DNA of 64,000 nucleotides. Origin: Trichostrongylus colubriformis (lineage: Eukaryota; Nematoda; Chromadorea; Rhabditida; Trichostrongylidae). This document shows positions 53,570-64,000 of this stretch, piece after piece (the first letter of the stretch is position 1; each line of letters opens with the position of its first letter). The notes beneath the pieces are model-generated. The model saw only the letters and a program-made list of their open reading frames with translations. It was not told the origin of the DNA and did not search any database. The stretch lies in assembly GCA_963978905.1 (NCBI GenBank), contig OZ022256.1, forward strand, positions 46,610,001 through 46,674,000, given 5' to 3'. The position numbers and the translations under genes were made by a program.

Positions 53570-54051
53570 GACCGCGTTCATACCCAAGTGAACGGGATTT
53601 TGGACGGATCAGCGTCAGTAAGAGATACGCATCTAACAAGAAAACCGGCACATTGGCTCATCCGCGATTTAGGAGATTCGGCGGATCGGCGATTCGAGAT
53701 TTCCGGCGATTTCGCGTCATGGGCAAGACACGTATCGATCGGGAGATTGACCTTATCAGCATATTCGCGACTTGGGATTTTTGACGGATCGTCGCATCCG
53801 TGATTTATGTTTTTTCCCATAATCAAATAGAGTGACGTGGTGCTACTGTTCATTTCACGGAGCTAGATAGGGCGTGGCCTGAGTGGCGAGAGTGAGTGTG
53901 GCGGGCTGAGAGAGTTTGATAGATCTCACCCAAGTACGTGGGCCAGCCCTATCAAGCGCTCCGAAATGGACTGTATGTGGTATCTAAAGATCCCAAATCG
54001 CGGTTGCGCTGATCCGCCAAAAATCCCGTTGAGTTGGGTACGAACGCGGCC
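53570..54051. mobile_element. Foldback element with nested Tc1-like MITE
   Basis: Left end ACCGCGTTCATACCCAAGTG... and right end CGAACGCGGCC are inverted; both arms carry GGATCAGCG/CGCTGATCC and ATCCCGTT. Flanks TAA and CAA may be a mutated duplication. The MITE at 53846-53973 is inserted in it. Confidence 0.6.
53846..53973. mobile_element. Tc1-like MITE, copy 3
   Basis: Ends CTGTTCATTTCACGG and CCGAAATGGACTG with TA on both sides (53844-53845, 53974-53975). The interior has GGGCGTGGCC / GGGCCAGCCC-type inverted words as in the other copies. Confidence 0.65.
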
Positions 54052-54984
54052 CAAGATACTGGTCAAAGCTAGCAATCGAATAAGCGCATTGGGGTTGAGG
54101 CGAAAAGGATAGAATACGAGTAGTAATTGACTGATCTTTGCCCGTTTCGCCCAACCTTATGGGACGACGAACTCTGTGATTAGCACTTACCCAGGCAGCG
54201 AGAGCCCAGGAGGATGGAGGGCAAGGCTGACGACTGCAACGCAAAGTATGAAAGCAATCTAATAAAATGGTGAGATGGATAGAGAACCAGTGGTAAGTGA
54301 GCACTTGGAGAGAGCACAGCAGAAAAAATTTGAGTCAAGCATGACCGCAAGTAGTAGCATGACCGCAAGGCGCATCTGCTGAGTGACCATAAAGTACTTG
54401 AATTAGGTCAGCTCACGCAGAAGCTGCGAACACTCCTCAGCTCGTAGTCAATCAACAACAATTTACAACGGAAATATCACAACTGAAACAACAGGTATTT
54501 ATCATGCGCGGTGATCCAATTCTTTAATGCGATGAGCCAACTCGAAGTCCCGGCCCTCAACTCCCAAGCGCTTGCTCTCAAATCGGGCAGAATCAACAAA
54601 ATAAGAAGACACGTGTGTATATTCCTTTCGCTTATTCTTTGGACTGTGCACAACTGGCGAAAGGACTTCTATGATGACAAGCTCACTATTTTTTCACCCT
54701 TCCGTCTTGCAATCGCAAATTACAGGTCAAACTGCGAGTGTTCGAGTTTGAATCGTTGCTTATCTTATCACAATCACTGGCACACTCCATTTTTCCTTAG
54801 CTATTGACATCTGAAAGGTTCGTTAATTGTAGGAGGGAGGAGATCAAGAGATGAGAAATGCCGTTTCGACTTTTTTCTAGACTTGAAGTGCTGTCAGTGC
54901 AATGCCGTTACAAACAAACTTCGTATCAGGGGCTTGAGCAATTTCCAGAGGTAATGGACCTACCATTCCGTCACCCCCTTGCCT

Positions 54985-56320
54985 TCGACAAGGCCTCTCT
55001 TACAAGGAAAGGTATTTTACTTCCCATGGAACTTTGAAATGAGACCCGGGGGGATCGATAGAGCTTCGAACGCTGATTATAACTGTGAAAACCAAAATGG
55101 CCAAATGGCATCCTGAAGCGAGTCAAAATTTGCCTGTGACACCTCATTGGCAAGGCACTTTGCCATCAGACGGTTTGTCGAAATGGCCATTTGCAATAAG
55201 ACACATACCTCTAAACGCGCTTTTAAATGCTGATCTCAAATCTGTATTCAGAATCTGTCAAACAATTACCTGAATTAAGTTATGAAGGTTTTTTTTTGGA
55301 AAAAAAGAGTAATACCATTTCATGGTGTGTTTGGGAGCACATAGCGCGCGAGCCAAACGTTTTCACGTAAAACCAGTGTATTTTCGTGTTCAGGGGTCAA
55401 ATTACCCTGTGGGACAAGTTTTCAGCCAATTCAGAATTTGACCAAATCTCGGAAAAATTTATGGGCTATTGGCTGGCAACCCATTTAACAAGGAGTGGTC
55501 GTTGACCCTTGCCCAGCAAATGTCTTATTTGGCGCTTGTTACGTGCGTTTAGTGTGATGGGTAAGTGTGATAGGTATGTTTAGATTATTTTGTGGAAGGA
55601 AATTCAAAAACTCCTACTTAACCCCTGGCCACCCCTTATCTTCCGAAGTTGGGCCAAAATCCGGCCGGAAATCTGCACAGAGGGGTGATTCGACCCCCTA
55701 CGCGCGAAATCATACAAGGAAACGTTTACAAGTGAAAGAAAAGCACTTACTAACAATGAAACACAAAATGCAAAGAAAAGCTGCACCGGCGGCAAGCAAA
55801 CCCACGACCTCGCGCCTGCAGAACGGGGGCACTACCACTGACCCACGAGGTCTTTACTAGCCCTACGCGGGTGTAGGTTGGGACACACGAATCTAGGCCG
55901 TGACCCTGTAACAGCCTGTGGCCTTTGACATAAGCCTTAAATAATCCAGACAATTTGTTCATGTAAATCGTGTCCTCCTTGCAAGTCTGTTCCGTTGTAT
56001 GGTCAAATTGTCTGAATTATTCATGTCACAGAGCAAAGGCCACAGGCTTTCACAGGGTCACGGCCTAGATTAGTGTGTCCCGAGCGTCACCCGCCCTACG
56101 CTATCATGCTGATGACGAAGGGCCTCGCCATTGAGATGTCACAGGCAAGTCACAGGCAAACTTTGACCCCTTGTAACTCGCTTCAGGATGCCATTTGGCA
56201 ATTTTGGTTTTCACAGTTGTAATCAGCGTTCGAAGCTCTATCGATCCCCCTGGGTCTCATTTCAAAGTTTCATGGGAAGTGAAATACCTTCCCTTGTTAG
56301 TCGTCAAACCCGTGAACAAC
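54985..56320. repeat. Region bounded by 190-bp inverted arms
   Basis: 54985-55175 (TTTGAAATGAGACCCGGGGG, TCGATAGAGCTTCGAACGCTG, AAAACCAAAATGGCC) recurs inverted at about 56130-56320 with few changes. Between them are the dispersed repeat at 55.3-55.5 kb and a smaller palindrome. Confidence 0.7.
55860..56102. repeat. Inner palindrome around 55.98 kb
   Basis: GGGACACACGAATCTAGGCC, GTGACCCTG, GCCTGTGGCCTTTG and CAGACAATTTG on the left are mirrored by CAAATTGTCTG, CAAAGGCCACAGGC, CAGGGTCACGGCCTAGATTA on the right, around a 40-bp loop. Confidence 0.75.
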
Positions 56321-56369
56321 ACTTCTGCCGTTACAAAAGCTCGGAAAAACTTCAACTTTGGTTACCAGC

Positions 56370-56700
56370 CGCGGGGTGTTATGAACTCCACGTGCATGAT
56401 GTCGGCCGCCTACCGCCTCGCAGAGCATTCAAGCAGCATCAGGCGTGTAACAGGAGAGAACACCCTACGCGACGAACTGATTGCGAGCCAACTGACATCG
56501 GCTGGTTGCTTCTCACTCTTCGGTCTCGGCCACTGGCCGTCCCGAACTAGCGGACTTGCTAAGCAAGCTGTCATCAAGGAAGAAGCTCCAGCACTCAAGC
56601 CAAGGTCAAAAAGCAGAAGATTCAATCACTTGTTCGTAGAAAATTAGGCATGTTTGTATAGAAAACGGTTATAAGAGACAATAAAATATATACGTGGTTT
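56370..56700 (+). repeat. Coding-like segment, copy 2 (frameshifted)
   Basis: Aligns to 39990-40330. VMNS..MM is in one frame, and the PP....FKQ.Q part is in another, so the copy is frameshifted relative to copy 1. It ends with ACAATAAAATATATA, matching copy 1's 3' end. Confidence 0.4.
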
Positions 56701-57090
56701 GAAGTGTGACGTAGCCGAGAAAATGAATCAAAAGATATTTCCATCTGAGGAGGGATGCCTTCAGCACATTGGCTTTCTGTTACATGCCAATCGCAAGCTT
56801 TTCAACGTACATAAATATAAAAAATGCAACATAAATATACAAATTTTTAATTATGTTTTATTCTCGTAACAAGGAACGAACACAAGACCAACACCAAACA
56901 AGATATCACTGCAGATTTTCCACAAAGATATTCATAAAACCCAAGATCCACTTTGTAAGCAGGAAGTGATTTGATGGATCGCAGACGTGAGACAAAGATT
57001 TGTCAGACTCGATGCGAAATTTCAACGAAGCAAAACAACAAGACATGTCAAATGTACCAGAATGAGTGCAGAAAAAGTACTAGAGGGAAG
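56700..57090. other. Downstream flank of the UPF0390 gene
   Basis: AT-rich, no gene or repeat recognised. It probably contains the 3' UTR of the minus-strand gene that ends at 57096. Confidence 0.35.
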
Positions 57091-57095
57091 TACAT

Positions 57096-57377
57096 TCAAT
57101 TTTTCTGATTACGACCCACAGCGCTATCAGCCTGGCCTTTCACCATTTCTTCATTCTTCTCATTGATGATCTTCGTTACTTCTGCCCCTACTTTGTCCTA
57201 TAAGGAACACTTTTAGAGACCTGGAAGTAGGCATAATGAACAAAAGAAGAAGTGGATGGAGCTTACTTGTTGAATGAGATGTTGCTTTTTGGGAGGTATG
57301 TAGAGATTGTGCCCTCGCTTAGGACCAGCAGGTTTGGTTTTCTTGGTCTTTTGTTTGACCCCTTTCGGTAGAGTTGT
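57096..57377 (-). CDS. UPF0390 family (C19orf53 / LYDG10-like) protein, 3' exons
   Basis: Two exons, 57267-57377 and 57096-57197 (stop TGA), join in phase 0 over a 69-bp intron with GTAAGC donor and CTTATAG acceptor. They give TTLPKGVKQKTKKTKPAGPK, RGHNLYIPPKKQHLIQQ, then DKVGAEVTKIINEKNEEMVK and GQADSAVGRNQKN. The Lys-rich start, the GPKRG..L.IPPKK core and the helical tail are the pattern of the small UPF0390 proteins (about 80-100 residues), thought to be nucleolar or nuclear. The first exon should encode a short basic N terminus, and no convincing one was found between 57378 and 58700, where MITEs have inserted. It is the last of four minus-strand genes in a row. Confidence 0.7.
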
Positions 57378-57549
57378 CTAAAAGCCAACTGCATCATTGA
57401 CGTGAACTCGCTTGTGTTATTTAAGAAGTCCTTGAGACCAAACTCTTTTATAATTCATCTCAGCTATCACAGATTCTTTCTGATGACCTCATAGAGCGTG
57501 AGTCACTAGGAGAGAAAATTCACATTCGGCGTTCGACCTGCGACCGATT

Positions 57550-57717
57550 GATACGAGCTAAAGGTGACGTATTAGTTGGGCCGCAAAGCGATGACGGTAC
57601 CTCAACACCGCACTTGAGGCGTGATCGCTTTGCCCCACCAACACCCTAGCTCGCATCCATCGCGTCAGACGCCGCACGCAGCCATACGAACGTTCTGTCC
57701 TAATGACACACATCCCG
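57550..57717. mobile_element. Mutator-like MITE, decayed partial copy
   Basis: GCAAAGCGATGACGG, GGCGTGATCGCTTTG and TTCTGTCCTAATGACACACA correspond to the centre and right end of the 230-bp MITE at 32796. The left end is lost. Confidence 0.6.
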
Positions 57718-57989
57718 CCTTGCGTTCGTACATCTTATCATCCAACACAACTACCGGAGTGAAACAAGTCTTCATCTCCTACATACGTAGACCAGCAACG
57801 TAGCTAAGATCTTGGATTCAGAAGCAAATCAACGGTTTTGCGAGGCGAACCCACCCATGGTCTGACCCCACACCATCCATCTGGACACCCATTACACACC
57901 CGAATTGGGTCAGAGCAGTTGATCAGACGATCATCGTATCATTTGGCGCGCGGCAGTTCACAATGTAGGCAAGACAAACTTATCGCTTA

Positions 57990-58114
57990 GGCCGCTTCCA
58001 TACTTTGCGCACCGACGCCGTCACGCGCGTGCCTGCGTCACGCGCGTGCCTGCGTCACGCGCGTGCCGGCGTCACGCGCGTGACGGCGTCGGTGCGCAAA
58101 GTATGGAAGCGGCC
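57990..58114. mobile_element. TTA-flanked palindrome with CACGCGCGTGC repeats
   Basis: Ends GGCCGCTTCCATACTTTGCG and complement with TTA on both sides (57987-57989, 58115-58117). The centre is tandem copies of GCGTCACGCGCGTGCCT, each itself palindromic. PIF/Harbinger-type MITE by duplication and GG ends. Confidence 0.75.
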
Positions 58115-58224
58115 TTACGTTCCAATTCGAGTTTCCTGTCGCATACCCGAGAGAACAACCAGTGCTCTGTTTTATACCTCACGATACTCGCTGTAGTGCA
58201 AATCCTGGGGCAAAAAACCTATTA

Positions 58225-58459
58225 GGCCGCGGTCATACTTTGCGTTGTCTGCGGCAGGGCGTGGCCGCGTATCTTGCGTCTCCACACTGCCTCGTTGCCT
58301 GCGTCATCTCTGCACCTCCCCCGTGCCACTCTCTCTCACAGGCAGCGAGAGAGAGTGGCACGGGGGAGGTGCAGAGATGACGCAGGCAACGAGGCAGTGT
58401 GGAGACGCAAGATACGCGGCCACGCCCTGCCGCAGACAACGCAAAGTATGACCGCGGCC
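58225..58459. mobile_element. TTA-flanked near-perfect palindrome
   Basis: 235 bp, ends GGCCGCGGTCATACTTTGCG and complement, TTA on both sides (58222-58224, 58460-58462). The two arms appear identical across almost their whole length, which suggests recent origin or arm conversion. Confidence 0.8.
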
Positions 58460-58713
58460 TTAGCTTCCTGAATTTGCGACTACACGGACGGTTCGTAAGG
58501 GTGTTCAACTGCATTTGCTGTACACCGAGTTTCAGAGCAGGCCTTTTTGTCGAGCACCAGGAAAAACTTACGGCTTTGTTGCCTTCATCCTTATAAATAG
58601 CTCAAGAAACTTGCTGCTAAGCAAGCGCGCGAAGAGCGGGGAGGACTGATAGTACCAGCAGACAGAAATGACATTTGAACGAACCTTCTGCTTGACTTTG
58701 TGTTGGACCATAA

Positions 58714-59144
58714 TTATCTGAGGAACAATGTATATCCAGCAGCTAGGAAACACGCAGCAGAGACGAAAGAGTGCAAACGTACGCCGATAACTGAGGCCTG
58801 AAAACAAACTAATAAGATGAGATAGTTCAGTAGGCATCAACGAAATATTATTTATAAGAAATAGCTTTGTGTGAGAAACTCAGCAAAAATACCAAATTTT
58901 GAATTAGTAGTCACTTTATAGAGTATTCCAAAGAACCCCTTCTTTTCAGAAAGTAGCCAGCTATTTATTCGAGGCACTCGTTTCAGGTAAGCACACGAGC
59001 AGATGATCAGAAGCGCCACGACAACAAGTCCGTCCAAAGAATACGCTAAAATACAATACGTCTAAAAACAAGATACTGACGGAAACTTTGAAATCAAAGG
59101 CATAGAAACCACTTATGTCCATGGGAAACACGCTCACCGTTCAT
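58714..59144 (-). CDS. TMEM167B: kish-B (TMEM167B homologue)
   Basis: Three exons, 59138-59144, 58915-59045 and 58714-58797, give a 73-residue protein, the usual kish length. It starts [20 protein letters not shown] and continues [20 protein letters not shown], then after the last intron [20 protein letters not shown] and GYTLFLR before TAA. The SLDG start, [21 protein letters not shown] and two hydrophobic segments (about residues 9-22 and 54-70) match kish-B rather than kish-A. Kish proteins are small membrane proteins of the early secretory pathway (Golgi). Splice sites: GTGAGC and GTGACT donors, TATTTTAG and TTTTCAG acceptors; the first coding exon is only 7 nt (ATG AAC G). It follows the DNAJC12 homologue on the same strand by about 330 bp, consistent with an operon. 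Confidence 0.92.
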
Positions 59145-59477
59145 AAAATGTCGACAACACAGGCCGCACCAGCGCCTTTAATGCCGCCAGGATTAGACGA
59201 AACTATGTATAAATAAAGAGTGACGGTGCTAAAGAAATATGCAAAGGTGAATACCACGACTTTGATAAAAATCGGAAATGGAAAGCATCTTTATTAAGTC
59301 TGGATGTGAGATCAACTACACTGGGAATGGAAAACATCACAGTAATAGAGGAATGCCACCAAACATCTATCATATAGAAGCAGTATATTCTATAACTAAA
59401 CACTATCAAAATCACGCTATTATGCAACGACAACAATTATGATTCCATTTGTGGTGAATACATGTCTTTATAGCACA

Positions 59478-60856
59478 TCATAGGTCATAATTTCGAAATC
59501 TTCTCACGGTGTCTGAGTGATATCGCCCCGATTCCCATCTCAATGGGGTATTTCCATCTTGTTTAATAGACTTCTCTTCCTCTGCAGTCTTCGACGATGA
59601 TATCATTGGTGTTTCTTTCGGATTGACCCAATGCATTGACTGAATTTCATAAAAAATGTTTTCATTGGACACTTCTCTAGATAAAATTCAGAGACTGACA
59701 GTTTCTCACGAAGGACCTTCGAATATATTCTCGGAATGGGAGGAAATGATGAGAGAATGAGGAATGAGTGAAATGAAGGTTCTTCTTCTCATCGATGAGA
59801 CCGTTATAGTGTATAAAGGCACAACCCACACTAAGATAAGTGAGGGGAAAGATGACCTGGTAAATGCAATGATACAGCATTTGCTAAATATGCTTTGGCC
59901 TTCACACTGAGCATTTATTGCCCCAATGGCGCACTGCACCATAGCAACCAATCAGTTATCCAAAAAAAAGTAAAATAAAAAAAGTAAACCGACCACTTTC
60001 ACAGCGTCCCTGTTTCTCCTGAATTCCTCGTAACTGAGAGGCAGCAAACAATCGAGCCACGCATTATAACAGTCTCGTTCCAAATCGTCAGAAAGCGTGT
60101 CGTAAGCCGCCTTGAACAAGAGAATAAGCCGTAAACCAGTTCACCTGATTGATGTACTAGAGCTTTCTTGGCACAAAGATACGATGTGGTTTGGGGTAGT
60201 ACCGCTTTATACGTTATTATGGAAGAAGGTGACGAAGAAGTTTTGTTTCATAACTATCAGATCAGTTGAATCACACAGACAGTTGATGCTAGACCAAGCA
60301 TTCCAACGACCTGGGAACCATTCATTCTCATAAACCATAAAAGAATGAGCGGTTTTATTTGAAGTATTTCTTAGTTTCATTAGTGTAATGAAACAAGCAG
60401 CCATTAGCATTATCCAAAAAGGCCTTTTTCAGTAGCCGTCAGCTGACCAGAATTAATGAAAGGCTAGCCTAATCAAACAGAACCTGACTATTGATGGATT
60501 AGCATTGCGAACTCGTTTAAAGTGAAATTGCTACTATTTCAATATTTGAAACTATTGAAACCACAAAGCAACAAATTTTTTCGCTCATGGAAAAATATCC
60601 ATAAATCGAAGAAAAATAGATACCTGCAATCGCAAATACTCTTCATACTTTTTCGAATCGGCTTCGTCTAACTTGTCAGGGTGCAAACACTTCACACGAG
60701 CTCGATACTCTGCAGTGATTTGCTCTTTCTAAAAAGTAGATTGGTCTCAATATCGCCAGAAGAATAAAACAACCTTACCGAACTACTTTTGTCACATCCT
60801 AATGCTTGATAGAACTCTGGCTCCTTCTTGCTTTTACCACTGAGAATGTCATCCAT
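59478..60856 (-). CDS. DNAJC12: DNAJC12 homologue, J-domain co-chaperone
   Basis: Four exons, 60779-60856, 60624-60728, 59997-60110 and 59478-59639, all joined in phase 0, encode 152 residues. The N terminus MDDILSGKSKKEPEFYQALG leads into a J domain, with HPD at residues 42-44 in EYRARVKCLHPDK. The middle AAYDTLSDDLERDCYNAWLD completes the J domain, DAVK|SMHWVN follows, and the C terminus is RFRNYDL, equivalent to the conserved F-R-N-Y end of DNAJC12. In vertebrates this co-chaperone works with Hsc70 on aromatic amino acid hydroxylases in the cytosol. Exon 3 uses a weak donor (GTGGTC). An acceptor TTCCAG lies 9 bp before the ATG, a likely trans-splice site. It sits between the NOL8-like gene and kish-B. 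Confidence 0.92.
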
Positions 60857-60865
60857 CAATTACGC

Positions 60866-60872
60866 CTGGAAG
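60866..60872 (-). other. Putative trans-splice acceptor before DNAJC12
   Basis: On the minus strand TACTTCCAG is followed by GCGTAATTG and then the ATG at 60854-60856. No upstream coding exon is visible in the 260 bp to the previous gene's stop, so this acceptor would best serve a spliced leader. Confidence 0.5.
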
Positions 60873-61116
60873 TACTCCTCATCTTGTAAGATATAAAAGA
60901 AACTCTTCCGAAAAAAGCAAGTAAGCAACACGCAATAAGTAAAAAGGCACATTTCACCGTACAACCAATAGTGTGCAAGAATATAGAATATTTAACTCAT
61001 GGATACCTAAGGAATCAACAAACTTATGACAATTAAAAACCTTGAGCAAAAACTTCAAAATCAACAAATGGCCAACAATAACAAACAACGAAGTGAGTTC
61101 AGCCCACGACTGTATT

Positions 61117-63941
61117 CTACACAGCTTTCGCTTCACTATCCACTTTTTTTGACGGAGTGTTGTCCTTCTTTTCCTTATTTTTTCCATTTTGCAGCAATTT
61201 TTGAGCATTCTGTTTGAGTGCTGCTTTCCGAAGATGTCTGTAGTTCTGGAATGGCATTATACATCATATTAAACCGTTAGAAATAACAAACCGGTCAGTC
61301 TTTTGCAATTACATTGAAATAAAGGTGATTCACAACGAAAGAAAAATTGAGAGTAATGGCATAATAGGTTTAAATATAAAAACAGCTTCGCTCAAGGTCA
61401 CTGTGGTAAATTCAATCACGAACTTGTTTGCTATTCCATGTCCTTCAGAAATCGAGAAATGAACTGTGAACTTCGATTTACCACTTGATGGATACTTCAA
61501 AACTTCTCCTCAGTCAACACATTTCGATTTCGAAAACCCTACCTTCGCAAAGACGTCTCGATGGTTGGCCCATTGAGGAACGATTCGTTCTAGCGGCTGC
61601 GTTCTCTTGAAATTACTTATTAAACTTTGCAAATGTTCCTCTTCACCAGTCACGAAAAATGTTGCAGTGGGCCTGCTCTGAAACAGCAGGCATTCATGAA
61701 TACCCCAAAAGTATTTCACAGCTACTACTCACCGACTTGATTAGGTCTGATCTAGCAGGCACAACCACTTTTGCGTCCACCCCTTCATCGTCACCGACAC
61801 TATCCAGTATCATTTTCAACCTCTGTAACCAGCTCTATATACATCTTTGAAAAAGCTGCAGCGCAAATGGCCCAGAAATGGTACCTTATTAGGAACGATA
61901 TCTATACTTTGATCATTAGTCACGGACTTTTCTCCAGCTGCAGCCTTTCTACCCATCATTGCTAAGAAGGAGAAGTTAGAGCTTCCGTTGGCAGAGTCGG
62001 TAGTAGGAGTTTCTGCTGCCATACGTGCTTTCAGCTGAAAAAAAGGAACATTGAGGAATGCCGATAAAGTATACAGCGTATATGCACGCAATGACAATCT
62101 GATCTGCAGCGAGAGAACAAGTCATCATAGCATAAAGAAGGGCAAAGGAACAAAGGATGATTCTTTTTTCTGAACACGCAGTCTCATACTAAACTTCAGC
62201 AGCTCCCGCTGACCCCTCTTGATCAATACTGTTCTGCACTTGTCCAAGAGGGATCCTGCATAACACACAATGGCAATTCCTACCTCAACTGAAGACCGTA
62301 CAAATGGTATCACATATGCAATACATATTAGGCTGTAAGAAAAGTTTTACCCAGTTTTGGCAATTTTACTTTCGGGAGATCATAACTCGGCACAGACCAC
62401 ATCGTTTCTCACAATATAGGCAACATCAATCCTCTACTCCTTTGGCAACATTATACATTCTTGCATATCACATTTGGATGAAGGGCTGACGAATTATATT
62501 GCGTGAAATCAAACAAGTCGACTCCAAATCACAATTCTCTCCGAATACACTGCTATTGAAAGAGCTGTCCAGATGTTTGGGAAAGTGGGGCTTTTTTAAA
62601 GCTCTGATCTGGTCTGGTAAATATGATGGACGAGGAGGGGCTTCAGCCTGCAACTGCTTCAATTACTGGGAAGCGATTTGTGGAAAATGAGCTCGCGCAT
62701 GGCTACTCAAAGGGGTCGCGCGACGTCCATTATTTGGGCTTTTTTTGGATCAAGATACCTGACCAGTCAACCACATTTCTGTGTGGAGGACCAATCAATG
62801 AAAGATTCAAACAACTCACTCTCATTTCTGCACTTCGGAAACCAGAGACATATGTTCCATCCAATGATTTACCCCTCCCCTTCCTCCCCCCCCCTCCTCC
62901 TCTTGCAGCACTCACATTTGTGGTTGCCTTTGCTGGTACTCAACAGAACAAGAACTCGTGAAGTGAAACCATCGAAAAGCAATTTTCGAAGTACTTTGAG
63001 ATTTCGCTAATCACAAAACCTTGAGGCATTCCAAGGAAACCGTAAATTTAGGAAGAGCAACCTTTTATCTAGACAAGGAGCTCAGTATGTAAGTTGATTC
63101 GTGTTGATGCGCTTTCAGATTTCAATTTATCTTGCAACGCGCAAAACCAGTCAGGCCTTTCCTTGCAACCTTTTACATAACTCATCACTCTTCGAAAATG
63201 ACTAACACGCCAGGTCTTCATTTCCGATCATCATCTTTGTTGATGGAGGGAAGCACTTTAACCAATTATTTTCTCACCTCTTCAGCGAAGTCTGGCTGCA
63301 TCTCGTAATGTATGTCATGCTTTTTCGGGCTCCCTTCGCTATCATCCGATCTATTACATTCCTCACCACAATCCGCACTATTCGCTCCATTCTTCATACC
63401 CTGCATATATTACTATTAGATTCCACGGGTACACTACAGAGAGTCTGCATCTTTCAGTACCTCTTCTTTCTCGAGCCATCGCACATGTTCTTCATTGAAA
63501 GGATCAAACCTGGAACGATCCAGTTTTACTTACACCAGATGAACTACCTATCAAATTCATCTAGAATAGAACACATTAAGTAAAAAAAGTTAGTGATGCT
63601 CATAAAAGGTACCTTGTAAAAGGACGGACTTTAGCATGACCTCTCACATCCTTCTCGGAAGATTTACGGGTCTTCTTCTGAGGCTTAATCGTACTTCCCA
63701 GAACTTTCGACAAAACTTCCAGATGCTTCGTTCGCTCTTGGACGACTTCCTTGATAGACTTTATCGGCAGAAGTAGTAAAATGGTGTAGCCACAGATAAT
63801 TCAAAATATCAATGTAAAGTAACCACACTCATTGACTCACATCTTCCTCCTCTTCTTCGCTTCCACTCGAGACGAACTTCTCGTCAAGTTTGAAGCGTGA
63901 ATCGGAGTTGAAACGTGCTTCCAGCTTCATCAACTTTTCTC
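61117..63941 (-). CDS. NOL8: NOL8-like nucleolar protein, C-terminal part (continues beyond window)
   Basis: Eight minus-strand exons keep one open frame: 63841-63941, 63613-63758, 63461-63509, 63278-63400, 61885-62034, 61733-61822, 61543-61677 and 61117-61245 (stop TAG). Landmarks in order: NSDSRFKLDEKF followed by an acidic run SGSEEEEED; a Lys-rich segment IKPQKKTRKSSEKD; RFDPFNEEHVRWLEKEE; a low-complexity spacer; then TATFFVTGEEEHLQ ... QWANHRD ... YRHLRKAALKQ and a Lys-rich tail. A D.RF..D.RF plus acidic motif, an R-(F/Y)-DP...H block and a C-terminal FF..DD/W..R/Y...RK.A block are, as I remember them, features of NOL8, which acts in nucleolar ribosome biogenesis. The exon structure is strong, the family name less so. 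The acceptor of exon 63613-63758 (GATAAAG) is weak. The 1.24 kb intron holds a mariner-like fragment. Confidence 0.7.
62327..62500 (+). mobile_element. Mariner-like fragment, copy 2, in the NOL8-like intron
   Basis: TA then TTAGGCTGTAAGAAAAGTTT, followed by GGGAGATCATAACTCGGCAC, TTTGGCAACATTATACATTC and TTGGATGAAGGG, aligned with 40807-41000. The right end is not identifiable. Confidence 0.5.
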
Positions 63942-64000
63942 CTAAAATTATAGCACTTCCACACAAAATTCTTGAACAGCGGTTCTCCACCCTCTCCGCA

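Noticed and set aside
57378..58700. First exon of the UPF0390 gene (a minus-strand SQGLLK-like stretch near 57.44 kb)
   Set aside because: The frame meets a stop straight after, with no usable donor; the resemblance to the family's Q-G-x-L-K start is probably chance.

Overview
The window looks like nuclear DNA of a clade V (strongylid, probably hookworm-like) parasitic nematode. This is an inference from several signs. Genes have short introns (50-70 bp and longer) with TTTCAG-type acceptors and sit close together on one strand, as in nematode operons. There is an RTE-type LINE and a high load of foldback and MITE elements. No bacterial gene organisation is present.

Layout. 1-6540: gene-poor, no supportable gene, one tRNA-derived repeat near 3.85 kb. 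6541-22420: a 15.9 kb tandem array whose repeat unit (145 bp) carries a complete tRNA-His(GTG) gene. I counted 95 full copies and 37 shortened units of 57 bp that keep only the first 24 nt of the tRNA. 22.6-28.6 kb: nested transposon debris, comprising a 1.38 kb perfect-looking palindrome with mariner-like ends, two TTAA-flanked elements, one TTA-flanked foldback, a Tc1-like MITE and three decayed tRNA-His units. 29.5-33.5 kb: a bZIP transcription factor on the minus strand, with a long intron full of foldbacks and one GC-AG intron. 35.7-37.2 kb: a second copy of the palindrome with a nested MITE. 37.2-48 kb: mostly repeats, two Mutator-like MITEs (one at 32.8 kb, one at 41.9 kb) with 10 bp target duplications, a LINE fragment and one isolated terminal exon. 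48.3-49.6 kb: two exons of a protein tyrosine phosphatase domain (minus strand). 49.7-52.1 kb: a decayed RTE retrotransposon. 52.5-56.7 kb: foldbacks and a duplicated coding-like segment.

57.1-64.0 kb is the gene-dense end. Four minus-strand genes lie head to tail in the order of transcription: a NOL8-like nucleolar protein (running off the window end), a DNAJC12 homologue, a kish-B/TMEM167B homologue and a UPF0390 (C19orf53-like) protein. The first two intergenic gaps are about 260 and 330 bp, and a splice acceptor lies 9 bp before the DNAJC12 ATG. This suggests a trans-spliced operon combining nucleolar, chaperone and secretory housekeeping functions.

The most striking feature is the tRNA-His array: the tRNA folds fully, has intact A and B boxes and a T4 terminator in nearly every copy, and shows layered 1.5-2 kb segmental duplications. 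One copy carries a GTA (Tyr) anticodon on the His body.
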